NCBI RefSeq assembly: GCF_025995235.1
Contig: NZ_BAPT01000048.1
Location: forward strand, 1 to 64,000
Direction: 5' to 3'
DNA from: Ameyamaea chiangmaiensis
Lineage (GTDB): Bacteria > Pseudomonadota > Alphaproteobacteria > Acetobacterales > Acetobacteraceae
Length of the DNA: 64,000 bases
The notes under the pieces are model-generated. The model saw only the letters and a program-made list of their open reading frames with translations. It was not told where the DNA came from and did not search any database. Position 1 is the stretch's first letter. The number at the start of each line of letters is the position of its first letter. The position numbers and the translations under genes are program-made. Positions 52,836 to 61,500 of the stretch are shown here, piece after piece.

Positions 52836-54379
52836 GCGAAAATCCCATGCAGGAACCATGCCTGCGTGCCGGTTTCACCATGTTCGCCGTCGCCCGCGCG
52901 ATACAGCCAGTAGCGGCCGCCGGACATATCCTCGACCCGGAAATAGTCGCGGGCGGCCGTCAGTTCACGGTCATCGCGCCACCATTCGCCAAAGACGCGC
53001 TCCGGCCCGTCGGCGCAGCGCACGTCATGCCGTTTGCCACGCCAGACGAAAAAGCGGGGCGGATGATCCGGCAGTACGGCCAGCGTGCGCACCGGTTCCG
53101 GGTGGGGCAGCAGTCGTTCGGGGCGCGGCCAGTGAACTGGCCAGACCGGCAGGGAAGCGGGCCCAAGGGGAGCAACCCGACGGACCGAGCGTTCCGGCAC
53201 ATCGCTTTCGATGGCGGCGCAGCGATACAGCGCGTCTGCCCCCACATGGTTGGCAAGCGTATCGAGCAGGGCCGGCAGATCCGGGGAGGCTTCTGCGTCG
53301 CCGCCAGCCAGAGCGGCCTCGGTCTGCCGGCCGTCCAGGGGCTCGGCGAGGGTTGCGATCAGTTCCAGCCGTTCGATGCCGAAACCCGGCGTGATTGTCT
53401 CGATCCGGTCGCACAGAAGGCGCGCAAGCCGGGCCACGTCGCGCATCGGGCGTGACAGGGCGATCCGGATGACTTCGCAGTGGTTGTCGACCCGATGCAA
53501 AAGCAGGTCGACCCGCCGTGCGCCCTGGCCACGCGCTTCGAGTGCCGCGCAGAACGGCGTTGTCAGCATTGTGATGTAACGGGCGATGGTCTCGGCCGCG
53601 GCAATTGGTTCACCGAGGTTGTGGGTAACGGCGACCGGGTCGACCGGGCGCAAGGCGACGATCGCCTCGGCCCGCGCGCCGCACGCCTGGTCGAGGCGCA
53701 GGGTGACGGTCGGACCAAAACGCAGAGCGAGGGGCGCGCGTGGCCTGCGGGCCAGATCGCCGATGCGGCTCAGGCCCAGAGCGTGCAGACCGTCCAGCGT
53801 CGCCGCGTCCAACCGCAGGCCCTCGATCGGCAAAGGGGACAGGGCGTGGCCATTCGCGCCCGGAGGAACGATCGCGAGGTGTTCGGGGCCGTAACGGGCG
53901 ATGGCATGGGCGGCGCCCCAGTTGTCGGCGATCGCCAGTCGGGCGCACAGGCCGGCATGCCGCAGTCGATCAGCCAGCCGCGTCAGCATTGCGGCCTCAC
54001 CCCCATGCAGATGGTCGGTGCCTGTTGTGTCGAGGACCAGACCGTCGGGAGGGTCGAGGCCCACGATGGGCGCGAGGCGTTGCTGGAGCCACAGGCCGAG
54101 CGCGTGCAGGGCGGCTGTGTCGCCCTGCGGGTCGGCGGGCAGGATCGTCAGGCCGGGATGCAGCGCCTGCACGTGGGCCACGGTCATACCGGTCCGCAGG
54201 CCGAGACGCCGCGCCGCGCCGTCGGTAGCCAGAACCAGGCGCCGGCCGCCGTCGTGCCCGGCAAGGACAAGGGGGCTGTCAGGCGGTAAGGCGGTCGTGC
54301 CCGAGGTGGTCGTGTTGAGGCGCTTGCGCACCCGGTCGGTCGACCATGTCGGCAGAAAGAGCGAGACGACTCGTGCCAT
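52832..54379 (-). CDS. imuB: Y-family polymerase-like protein ImuB
   Basis: A 515-residue relative of Y-family polymerases that acts as an adaptor for DnaE2 and the sliding clamp rather than as a polymerase. MARVVSLFLPTWSTDRVRKR, GLRTGMTVAHVQALHPGL and LLLHRVDNHCEVIRIALSRP are typical. The C-terminus ends RYWLYRAGDGEHGETGTQAW-type sequence, as in the family. The ATG at 54379 gives the standard start, but it lies 101 bases inside the imuA gene, a longer overlap than usual. It overlaps the dnaE2 start by ATGA. Confidence 0.93.
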   Translation of the reverse strand: MARVVSLFLPTWSTDRVRKRLNTTTSGTTALPPDSPLVLAGHDGGRRLVLATDGAARRLGLRTGMTVAHVQALHPGLTILPADPQGDTAALHALGLWLQQRLAPIVGLDPPDGLVLDTTGTDHLHGGEAAMLTRLADRLRHAGLCARLAIADNWGAAHAIARYGPEHLAIVPPGANGHALSPLPIEGLRLDAATLDGLHALGLSRIGDLARRPRAPLALRFGPTVTLRLDQACGARAEAIVALRPVDPVAVTHNLGEPIAAAETIARYITMLTTPFCAALEARGQGARRVDLLLHRVDNHCEVIRIALSRPMRDVARLARLLCDRIETITPGFGIERLELIATLAEPLDGRQTEAALAGGDAEASPDLPALLDTLANHVGADALYRCAAIESDVPERSVRRVAPLGPASLPVWPVHWPRPERLLPHPEPVRTLAVLPDHPPRFFVWRGKRHDVRCADGPERVFGEWWRDDRELTAARDYFRVEDMSGGRYWLYRAGDGEHGETGTQAWFLHGIFA

Positions 54380-55052
54380 CGCGGGCCTCCACAACGAACC
54401 GGGCGCCTTCGCCGCCTCGGCACCGTACAAGATCCAGATGCCACCGCGCCGTTCCCAGACCGGGGACCGGCAGGGGGGCGCTGTGGGCTGCCGTGACATG
54501 CCAGCGTGTGACGGCGGCGTTGGGCTGCTGAAGGCCGTTCGCCTGCGCCGGTCGTCGCCAGCGGCGCAGGGCCAGCGCCAGAACGCCGGATGTCTCGGCC
54601 GCCAGATGCAGGCGTCGGGACGCGATCATCGGCAGACGCGCGAGTTCCATCACCACGGCCCCCAGCCCGCGATGCCGCAGCCCTTCCTCGGCGCAGGCCA
54701 GCAGATCGCGTTCGCTTCGGCTGTCGACGTAGATCACGCGCGCCGCGTCCAGCCCCGCGTGCTGAAGGGACGGGGCGAACAGATCGGGGCGCATGACGCA
54801 CCACAGCACCGGCCCGCGCGTCCGGGCCGCGATCGTCGCGCAGAAACGCGCGGCGGCCGCGCCGTGCTGGGCATCGGCACCTCCGCCGGCAATGTCGTGC
54901 AGGGCGCCCAGCATCAGGCCGCCACCCGGCAGTGCCCGATCGATCGCCTCGATCCCGAAGGGCAGCACGGTACGGCGCGGGTCGTGCGTGCGGCCTTCCA
55001 GCCGACGGATTCGGTCACGGAGCTGTTCGAGGGCGGGCGTGGCGGCGGACAT
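54279..55052 (-). CDS. imuA: ImuA (RecA-like SOS mutagenesis protein)
   Basis: A 257-residue RecA-fold-like protein that heads the imuA-imuB-dnaE2 damage-induced mutagenesis cassette. VLPFGIEAIDRALPGGGLML and LHDIAGGGADAQHGAAAARF (degenerate Walker A region) are the family start. GPVLWCVMRPDLFAPSLQHA and the arginine/alanine-rich end follow. The ATG at 55052 gives MSAATPALEQL. The upstream frame is discarded because it overlaps the LexA box at 55086-55100. It overlaps imuB by about 100 bases. Confidence 0.92.
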   Translation of the reverse strand: MSAATPALEQLRDRIRRLEGRTHDPRRTVLPFGIEAIDRALPGGGLMLGALHDIAGGGADAQHGAAAARFCATIAARTRGPVLWCVMRPDLFAPSLQHAGLDAARVIYVDSRSERDLLACAEEGLRHRGLGAVVMELARLPMIASRRLHLAAETSGVLALALRRWRRPAQANGLQQPNAAVTRWHVTAAHSAPLPVPGLGTARWHLDLVRCRGGEGARFVVEARDGTSRLALSADMVDRPGAQAPQHDHLGHDRLTA

Positions 55053-55085
55053 GGCGGCGGGCGGGCTCGCAGACAGATGGAGTAT

Positions 55086-55100
55086 GTTCGTGTTTTGTTC
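55086..55100. promoter_or_regulatory. LexA (SOS) box of the imuA-imuB-dnaE2 operon
   Basis: GTTC (55086-55089), seven bases, GTTC (55097-55100) is an exact match to the alphaproteobacterial LexA site GTTC-N7-GTTC. It lies 34 bases upstream of the imuA start, where bound LexA would block the promoter until DNA damage. Confidence 0.85.
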
Positions 55101-55137
55101 CTTTGTTAGGGGGTTAGTCAAGGGGTTTGCGCCCGCC

Positions 55138-56427
55138 TCAGTCGAGACGGACGGAGGGACGTACGAAGCTTTCCAGCCAGTCGACGAACCATGCCAGCAG
55201 GCCACGGGCCACACCGAAGACCGCGAACTGGTGCTGGCGATAGAGCATAATGTGGCCCAGCCGCGCCGACAGTCCGCGCAGCCAGCCGCCGCCGAACACC
55301 GCGCCGCCGGGGAATGCGCCCCAGCCGTTATAGTCGCCCAGCGCCACCACGGCGCCGCGGTTGCGGAACCGGAAGGGCGGAATGGCCTTGCCCTCGATCC
55401 AGGCGGGGAAATGGCGGATCAGATGCAGCGCCTGCTGGCGGGCGGCCTGGGCGGTGGGCGCCACCGGATCGTCGGTGATACAGGCGCAGTCCCCCACCGC
55501 GAAGATGGACGCATCGGCGCGGCTTTGCAGGTTGGGGGCCACCTCGATCTGGCCGGTACGGCTGAGTGTCAGGTCGCCCATACGGGTGGTTACCTCCGGC
55601 GCCTTGACCCCTGCCGCCCAGACCCGCAGCGTTGCCCGCACGCGGCTGCCGTCCTTCAGGATCAGCCCTTCGGCGTCCGCGCCGCTGACCTGTGAGCCTG
55701 TGCGCACCGTGACGCCGATGGCCTGGAGTTCCTTGACGGCGGCGGCCGAGACACTTTCGGGAAAGGCCGGCAGGATCCGGGGACCGGCCTCGAGCAAGGT
55801 GATGTTCAGCGGCGGGGGTGTGCGTCCGAAGCTGTACAGGGCAACCAGATCGAGTGCCTTGTGCAGTTCGGCGGCAAGCTGCGTGCCGGTCGCGCCGCCC
55901 CCCACGATGGCGATGTCCAGCCCCTGAGCGTTGCCGAAAGCACGAAGCTGCTCGGCCCGGAAGCGGTCGTTGAAGGCGCGTGCCTCGACCAGATTGTCGA
56001 TGAACAGACAGTGTTCGGCGACTCCGGGCGTGCCGAAATCGTTGGCGCGACTGCCGATGGCCAGAATCATCGCGTCGTAGTCCAGGGTCCGTTCGCCCAG
56101 CACCTGTGCGCCATCGGGGCTGGTGATCGGTGCGAGGGTCAGACGCTTGGCCGTGCGGTCCAGGGCCTGGATTTCGCCGGGCCAGAACTCGAAATGATGG
56201 CGGCTGGCCTGAGACAGAAAGCTGATTCGGTCGTTGGGATTGCGCGCCGTGCCTGCGGCGAAACAGTGCAGGATAGGTTTCCACACATGCGCGAAACTCT
56301 TGTCGACCAGCGTAACGGATGCCCGGCCGGTGCGCCCCAGGCTTTCGCCAAGGCGTGTGGCCAGCGCCATTCCTGCCACGCCCCCGCCCACAATCACGAT
56401 GCGCACTGGCTTGTCGCTATTGGTCAT
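55138..56427 (-). CDS. ndh: Type II NADH:quinone oxidoreductase (NDH-2)
   Basis: A 429-residue single-chain flavoprotein that oxidises NADH and reduces ubiquinone without pumping protons. It has two nucleotide motifs, IVIVGGGVAGMALATRLGES (FAD) and IAIVGGGATGTQLAAELHKA (NADH), then IFAVGDCACITDDPVAPTAQ and a C-terminal membrane-binding part (GGWLRGLSARLGHIMLYRQH). The ATG at 56427 is used; GTG 56454 would add nine residues. In acetic acid bacteria it links sugar oxidation to the quinone pool. Divergent from the sugar alcohol dehydrogenase at 56628. Confidence 0.94.
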   Translation of the reverse strand: MTNSDKPVRIVIVGGGVAGMALATRLGESLGRTGRASVTLVDKSFAHVWKPILHCFAAGTARNPNDRISFLSQASRHHFEFWPGEIQALDRTAKRLTLAPITSPDGAQVLGERTLDYDAMILAIGSRANDFGTPGVAEHCLFIDNLVEARAFNDRFRAEQLRAFGNAQGLDIAIVGGGATGTQLAAELHKALDLVALYSFGRTPPPLNITLLEAGPRILPAFPESVSAAAVKELQAIGVTVRTGSQVSGADAEGLILKDGSRVRATLRVWAAGVKAPEVTTRMGDLTLSRTGQIEVAPNLQSRADASIFAVGDCACITDDPVAPTAQAARQQALHLIRHFPAWIEGKAIPPFRFRNRGAVVALGDYNGWGAFPGGAVFGGGWLRGLSARLGHIMLYRQHQFAVFGVARGLLAWFVDWLESFVRPSVRLD

Positions 56428-56627
56428 GGAGTGGTTGTCTCCCGTTTCAGTCACGCGCGACCGGCGCCCTCGGGGAGCGTCGAATCAAGGGACGCGGATA
56501 GTAGGACTAAATTTGTCCACATTGTAAGGGGGCCATGCGTGCGGGGCTGACGGGGTGTGATCGCGCTATTGCCCAATGCCGGGGTATGGCGTCAGATAGG
56601 CCGCAAGAGCAAAAAAAGGAGGAAACG

Positions 56628-57665
56628 ATGGCGGAAGCCCTTGTTCTGGAAGCCAAAGGAAAACTGGCTCTTCGCGATATTCCGGTCGATCTGGCCGTGG
56701 GGCCTGACGATGTTCGGGTGCGTATTCACACCGTCGGCATCTGCGGCAGCGACGTCCACTATTACACGCATGGGCGGATCGGCCCGTTCGTGGTGCGCGA
56801 ACCCATGATTCTCGGGCACGAGGCGGCGGGTGTGGTCGAGGCGGTGGGTGAGCACGTCACGACGCTGAAAGTCGGCGACCGGGTGTGCATGGAGCCGGGC
56901 ATACCCGACCCGAACTCCCGTGCGTCCCGTCTTGGACTGTACAATGTCGACCCGGCTGTGCGCTTCTGGGCCACGCCCCCGGTGCACGGGTGCCTCACTC
57001 CGCTGGTCGTCCATCCGGCAGCCTTCACCTTTCGACTGCCGGATCAGGTGAGCTTTGCCGAAGGGGCGATGGTCGAGCCTTTCGCCGTGGGCGTGCAGGC
57101 TGCGGTGAAGGGGCGGGTGTCCATCGGGGATGTGTGCGTGGTCACCGGGTGTGGGCCGATCGGCCTGATGACGGCACTGGCCGCGCTGGCGAATGGAGCC
57201 AGCAAGGTCATCGTGTCCGATGTGGCGGCGCCGAAGCTGGAGATCGCGGCCCGATATGCCAACATCGTACCGGTCAACCTGACCGAGACGACACTGGCCG
57301 AAACCGTCCGCCGCGAATGCGGTGCCGACTGGGGCGCGGACGTGGTGTTCGAGGCCAGTGGCAACGCCCGCGCCTATGACGACGCGCTGGGCGCGGTACG
57401 TCCGGGGGGAACCCTGGTGCTGGTCGGCATGCCGATCGACAAGGTGCCGTTCGATATTGTCGCCGCCCAGGCAAAGGAGATCACGATCGAGACGGTATTT
57501 CGCTACGCCAATGTCTATGACCGTGCCATCGCCGCCATCGCGTCGGGCCGTGCCGATCTCAAGCCTCTGGTATCGGTCACGTACGACCTGAAGGACGGTA
57601 TCGAAGCCTTCGATCGTGCCGTGGAGGCGCGTCCGTCGGACGTCAAGATCCAGATTCGCTTGTGA
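56628..57665 (+). CDS. Zinc-dependent xylitol/sorbitol-type dehydrogenase
   Basis: A 345-residue medium-chain NAD-dependent alcohol dehydrogenase. GICGSDVHYYTHGRIGPF (catalytic zinc C and S-x-x-H), ILGHEAAGVVEAVGEHVTTL (H and E), MVEPFAVGVQAA (E) and VTGCGPIGLMTALAALANGA (NAD) mark the sorbitol/xylitol dehydrogenase group. The structural-zinc cysteines are mostly missing between about residues 90 and 115 (EPGIPDPNSRASRLGLYNVD), as in many polyol dehydrogenases. AGGAGGA lies just before the ATG at 56628. Followed after about 55 bases by an SMP-30 lactonase-like gene, which suggests a sugar oxidation unit. Confidence 0.92.
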   Translation: MAEALVLEAKGKLALRDIPVDLAVGPDDVRVRIHTVGICGSDVHYYTHGRIGPFVVREPMILGHEAAGVVEAVGEHVTTLKVGDRVCMEPGIPDPNSRASRLGLYNVDPAVRFWATPPVHGCLTPLVVHPAAFTFRLPDQVSFAEGAMVEPFAVGVQAAVKGRVSIGDVCVVTGCGPIGLMTALAALANGASKVIVSDVAAPKLEIAARYANIVPVNLTETTLAETVRRECGADWGADVVFEASGNARAYDDALGAVRPGGTLVLVGMPIDKVPFDIVAAQAKEITIETVFRYANVYDRAIAAIASGRADLKPLVSVTYDLKDGIEAFDRAVEARPSDVKIQIRL

Positions 57666-57719
57666 TCTGTTCGTACGATGTCTCGTAATAAAGTATTGAG
57701 AAGACTGGAAAGGTCCGGA

Positions 57720-58919
57720 ATGCAGAAGACGGTTTCAAGCCGCTACACGCTCTCGCGTCGCGGTATCATGGGGTTGACGGCATCGGCTGTTGCGACGCGG
57801 TTCATATCGTCGGCAAGCGCGGCTTCGCCGCAACCGCCAAGCGTCGTCAGCGTGCCGCCGCGGGAATGGGGGCCGGGCAGTCCGCCCGTGATGTATCCCG
57901 ATCCCGACATTATCGTTCTCGATGATCGCTTCAAACCTTATCTGCTGGGCATTACGCAGCTTCGTCGGGTGTGGGACAAGGGGCTCTGGCTTGAAGGACC
58001 GGCCTGGTCCGAGCAGGGCAATTACCTTGTCTTCAGCGATGTCCATGCCAATCGGCAGTATCGCTATCTGTGGGAGACAGGTGCGGTCACCGTTCTCAAT
58101 GGCGATTCCGGCAACAGCAATGGGAATGCCTTCGATTTCGAAGGACGCCAGATCATCCAGCAGGATCTTTATCGCCGGATCATACGGCGCGAGCATAACG
58201 GCGTGTATCGCGTGCTGGCGGACAGTTTCGATGGAAAGCCCCTCAATTCGCCCAACGACATGGCGGTTCATCCCGACGGCAGCGTCTGGTTCACCGACCC
58301 CACATATGGCGACACGCTGTCGGAAGGCCATCCCGACGCCGCGGGCGGACCGACCAATCCCGGTGGTCGGCTCAATCCGCTGATCGGGCAGGACCAACCG
58401 ACGCTGATTGCGAACCAGAAGCGCGAATTGCCATCAAACTGTTACCGGATCGATAAATCCGGTCGTATCGATCTTGTGATTTCCGGGGCTGACGTGCCGG
58501 ATCCGAACGGCATCGCGTTCTCGCCGGATTATCGCACCCTGTATGTCGCCAGTACCACCAAGGGCCCCGGAACGGACGGTCCGGGCGGTCAGTCCGTCAT
58601 ATACGCCTTCGACGTCGAAGGCACGAAGGTCACGCACCGGCGTGTTTTCCACGACATGGTGATCGAGGGGGTGAAGTGCCCGCCCGACGGTTTCAAGGTC
58701 GATGTCGACGGCAATCTGTGGTGCGGTGTCAGCGGCCCGCTGGGCTATCGCGGTGTGGTTGTGATTTCGCCCGACGCAAAGGTTCTGGGGCGCATCCGGC
58801 TGCCGCAACTGTGCGCGAACCTGACATTCGCCGGACCCAAGCGGAATATGCTGATGATGATGTGCGGGCAGTCGATCTATACGCTTCAGGTTCAGACGCA
58901 GGGGGCCGCTCCGAGCTGA
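57720..58919 (+). CDS. SMP-30/gluconolactonase-like protein, Tat-exported
   Basis: A 399-residue protein with a Tat-type signal (SRRGIMGLTASAVATRFISS, cleavage near ASA-AS) and a six-bladed propeller of the SMP-30/gluconolactonase family. GPAWSEQGNYLVFSDVHANR, NSPNDMAVHPDGSVWFTDPT, PDPNGIAFSPDYRTLYVAST and DGFKVDVDGNLWCGVSG hold the calcium-binding and acid residues. It would hydrolyse aldonolactones made by periplasmic sugar oxidation. GGAAAGGTCCGG precedes the ATG at 57720; an ATG at 57678 has no ribosome site. It follows the dehydrogenase gene closely. Confidence 0.88.
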   Translation: MQKTVSSRYTLSRRGIMGLTASAVATRFISSASAASPQPPSVVSVPPREWGPGSPPVMYPDPDIIVLDDRFKPYLLGITQLRRVWDKGLWLEGPAWSEQGNYLVFSDVHANRQYRYLWETGAVTVLNGDSGNSNGNAFDFEGRQIIQQDLYRRIIRREHNGVYRVLADSFDGKPLNSPNDMAVHPDGSVWFTDPTYGDTLSEGHPDAAGGPTNPGGRLNPLIGQDQPTLIANQKRELPSNCYRIDKSGRIDLVISGADVPDPNGIAFSPDYRTLYVASTTKGPGTDGPGGQSVIYAFDVEGTKVTHRRVFHDMVIEGVKCPPDGFKVDVDGNLWCGVSGPLGYRGVVVISPDAKVLGRIRLPQLCANLTFAGPKRNMLMMMCGQSIYTLQVQTQGAAPS

Positions 58920-58931
58920 AGACGGACGGCG

Positions 58932-58966
58932 CCGGGCCCCGCACGACGTTATGGTGCGAGGCCCGG
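58932..58966. terminator. Hairpin between convergent genes
   Basis: CCGGGCCCCGCAC (58932-58944) pairs with GTGCGAGGCCCGG (58954-58966) with one mismatch and a nine-base loop, between the lactonase-like and Hint genes. Likely a shared terminator; no T-run. Confidence 0.55.
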
Positions 58967-58977
58967 GACCGGCGGTA

Positions 58978-60843
58978 TCAGGCCGATTTGCTGAGCGTGG
59001 CGTGCCTTTCATCAACGACGTAGGGACCACCGGCGAGGATCTGGAGTGCCAGTAAGGCCATAGTGCCGGCTTCGCGCGCGCCCAGCGGCAACGTCGCGTT
59101 ACCATTCGTCCAGCGGCACAGCGCCGCCTCGCGAATATCCCAGCCGGACAGCGTGTCGCTCGTGACGTGCGCGTCCAGCACGGTCGAGTGATTGGCGTCA
59201 AACAGGGTGATGTCACCAACCAGAACGCCCAAGGTGCGGCGATCGTCGACGAAGGGGCCGATCGCATCGCAGGGCCGGGACGCGTTGGAGCGGATATGGA
59301 CGCTCTGGACGCCGGGTGGGATCATGAAGATCAGACGGCCCTCCTGTTCCCGGACGGGGCGCAGTATCTTGCCGTTCGCCGTTACGAGATGCACGTTGCG
59401 TTCGGTGGTCAGCGCCATCTCTGGCTCTTTTACGTCAAAATCGAGTGCCCGGGCGCGTGCCAGAATTGTGTTATAGAGTGGTTCGACGACGGCGCGGTCG
59501 ACGCACAGCGGGGCGGCCGCGTCCGCAAGCCACGTTCGCGGTGTCCGGGGTGTCGCCCGTCCGGCGATCGTCACCACATTTCCATACTGGGTGAACTGGC
59601 CGCGATTTCCGGTGTCGAGATAGGTTTCGGTCATTGCGCCATCCGCGACGATGATGGAATGCTGTTCCGTCTCGATATGAAAATAGTCATACGACAGAAT
59701 GGTGCGGTCGTAGGCGATGGACGAGCCATTGATCAGGAGGCGGGCTGGGACAAACCGGCCATTGAAGAAGAGGCAGTGTTCCGGCGTTACCAGAAGGTCC
59801 TTGTTGGGGACGCCGTCCGCAAGGGCGTTTTGGCGAATCCTGACGGGATAGCCGGCCTGATCGTCGGGTTTGTCTGTCTGGACGACGGTGTGCGCGGTGC
59901 CACTCCAGATAACGTCGCGCAGTTCGGTTCCGCGATCGGTATAGGCAATGATCTTGGAACCCTTTTCCAGGGTTTCGATCGCGACAGGCCCCTGAGGCGT
60001 GTCTATGAGCGTGCCTGCCAGGAAGCAGACCCCGATATAGGTGTTGGTGCCGTCATACGTAATGCTCAGCGGATTGTTCGTCGAACTGTTGACCGTGTTA
60101 TAGGTCCCGTTTGCAAGGGTAACGCCGGACGCGAGGTTGACGGAATAGGTCGCGACCGTCGCATTGCCGCTGCCACCATAGAGTGTGATGGTCTTTGCCG
60201 TTGACGTTCCGCTGACCGTATAACCGGTAATGCCGGCCGTCGTGTTCTGTAGTTCGATGGTGTCCAGCGACGGGTTGTAGTTGTTCAGTGTGACGTTCGA
60301 GCCGCTGCTGGAGAGAAGGTTCAGAACGCTTCCACCTGCATTGAGCACCAGCGTCCCGCCACCGCTGGTAAAATTGATGGTCGTCCCCTGAAGGATGCTG
60401 ATCAGGTTCGTCCCGGAGCTGTAGGTGCCTCCATACCCGATATTGATGGTCGAGCCGGACAGCGCACCCGCGAGCAGGCCGCCCGTGAAAGATGCTGCTC
60501 CGCCATAGACATTCACGGTTATGGCCGCTGCCGCCTGAATGGCTACGTCGATGGACGTGGTGCCGCCGATATACAGTGTTGGCGCGGTCGCGAGGGCCAG
60601 AAGGATGTTGATACTGCCTGTCGAGCCCGGAACAGACACATAGGTCCCCCCAAGCACGCTGGCCAGACTGCCGACGCTGTCGGAGCCGGTAACGATGTGT
60701 TCGGAGAGCACGCTGTGCGGAACGCCGGTCACCGTCGTCGTAGGTGCGCCGGCCTGGGTGATGGTGACGGTGCTGATACCGAGAAAGGCGTCGGAGACCG
60801 TGTACGTCACGCCGTTGGCTGGATTCGTGTAGGTGCTGGCCAT
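58978..60843 (-). CDS. Repeat-rich protein with Hint domain
   Basis: A 621-residue protein. Residues 1-265 are G/S/T/N-rich with beta-helix-like repeats (GGTTSIDVAIQ, GSTINIGYGGTYSSGTN, TLVLNAGGSVLNLLSSSGSN), as in secreted adhesin-like or S-layer-like proteins. At C273, VCFLAGTLIDTPQGPVAIET opens a Hint domain, with NKDLLVTPEHCLFFNGRFVP as the later block. Hint domains self-cleave through the first cysteine. The last part (about 450-621, RNVHLVTANGKILRPVREQE) is a conserved tail seen in Acetobacteraceae Hint proteins. No signal peptide is clear, so a signal-free secretion route is possible. It is flanked upstream by a 657-base AT-rich gap. Confidence 0.88.
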   Translation of the reverse strand: MASTYTNPANGVTYTVSDAFLGISTVTITQAGAPTTTVTGVPHSVLSEHIVTGSDSVGSLASVLGGTYVSVPGSTGSINILLALATAPTLYIGGTTSIDVAIQAAAAITVNVYGGAASFTGGLLAGALSGSTINIGYGGTYSSGTNLISILQGTTINFTSGGGTLVLNAGGSVLNLLSSSGSNVTLNNYNPSLDTIELQNTTAGITGYTVSGTSTAKTITLYGGSGNATVATYSVNLASGVTLANGTYNTVNSSTNNPLSITYDGTNTYIGVCFLAGTLIDTPQGPVAIETLEKGSKIIAYTDRGTELRDVIWSGTAHTVVQTDKPDDQAGYPVRIRQNALADGVPNKDLLVTPEHCLFFNGRFVPARLLINGSSIAYDRTILSYDYFHIETEQHSIIVADGAMTETYLDTGNRGQFTQYGNVVTIAGRATPRTPRTWLADAAAPLCVDRAVVEPLYNTILARARALDFDVKEPEMALTTERNVHLVTANGKILRPVREQEGRLIFMIPPGVQSVHIRSNASRPCDAIGPFVDDRRTLGVLVGDITLFDANHSTVLDAHVTSDTLSGWDIREAALCRWTNGNATLPLGAREAGTMALLALQILAGGPYVVDERHATLSKSA

Positions 60844-61500
60844 AGGAAATTCACCTCAATGATAATCAGGGAAATTGTTAAATCCGGCGATACGAAATAT
60901 CTAACACAATAGTTAAAGTCATGTTCTGGTGGTTTAAGGCAACATAAAATTTACCATAGCGCAGATTATCACGTATATGTGATAATTGGCCCTATATTTG
61001 TATTTTTATGTTTGTTTTGTAAAAAATTGTGTAATTTCTATTAATAATAGAATATTAAAAATAATAATTTTCAAATCGAGACTATAATGGGAATAATTTT
61101 TTTTGTGAGAAATTACCAAAAGTATACTTTTTGTGCTGATACCCCCCCCTCCAAAAACATTGTGTGATTAGGGGCTTTGATCGATAGAAAAAATACTCAT
61201 ACGCGCACAGGACGCCCTTCCGGAGCCTCTGTTCACTTCGCAACGACCGCATCGGATATATGTGGGACCGAATCACGAACCCGTTCCTCGGCCCCTGTGT
61301 CTGTGTCCGCTGGAAGGCATCTTCGGACTGCGACGTCAGTGGACGGGTCGACCACGCCTGTCGCATCCTCACCGACGCGGCGATGTTGGGACTGCGTCAA
61401 CCCGACCGGAAGCTGCCGCGACCGGCAGCGCGAGGGAGGCTGTTGCCCGCGTATACCCCTTGGGGGTATATTGTAGCACTTCACTTCGGGATGATCGGGT
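60844..61500. other. 657-base AT-rich intergenic region
   Basis: The region between the divergent Hint and copper ATPase genes contains no convincing gene. From about 60900 to 61200 it is markedly AT-rich (poly-A/T tracts, AATAATAGAATATT-like runs), unlike the rest of the window. From 61200 to 61440 it is GC-rich with fragmentary frames that look like decayed coding DNA. A CsoR-type palindrome lies at 61452-61470. The AT-rich part may hold Hint promoter signals or be a binding zone for a silencing protein. Confidence 0.5.
61452..61470. promoter_or_regulatory. CsoR-type copper operator ahead of copA
   Basis: TATACCCC (61452-61459), TTG, GGGGTATA (61463-61470) is a perfect inverted repeat of the kind bound by copper-sensing CsoR repressors (G-tract/C-tract palindrome flanked by TATA). 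It ends 30 bases before the copA start, in a position to overlap the promoter. No csoR gene lies in this window. Confidence 0.65.

Noticed and set aside
59167..60204. Plus-strand frame of 345 codons
   Set aside because: Antisense to the Hint-domain part of the repeat protein, which is strongly supported.
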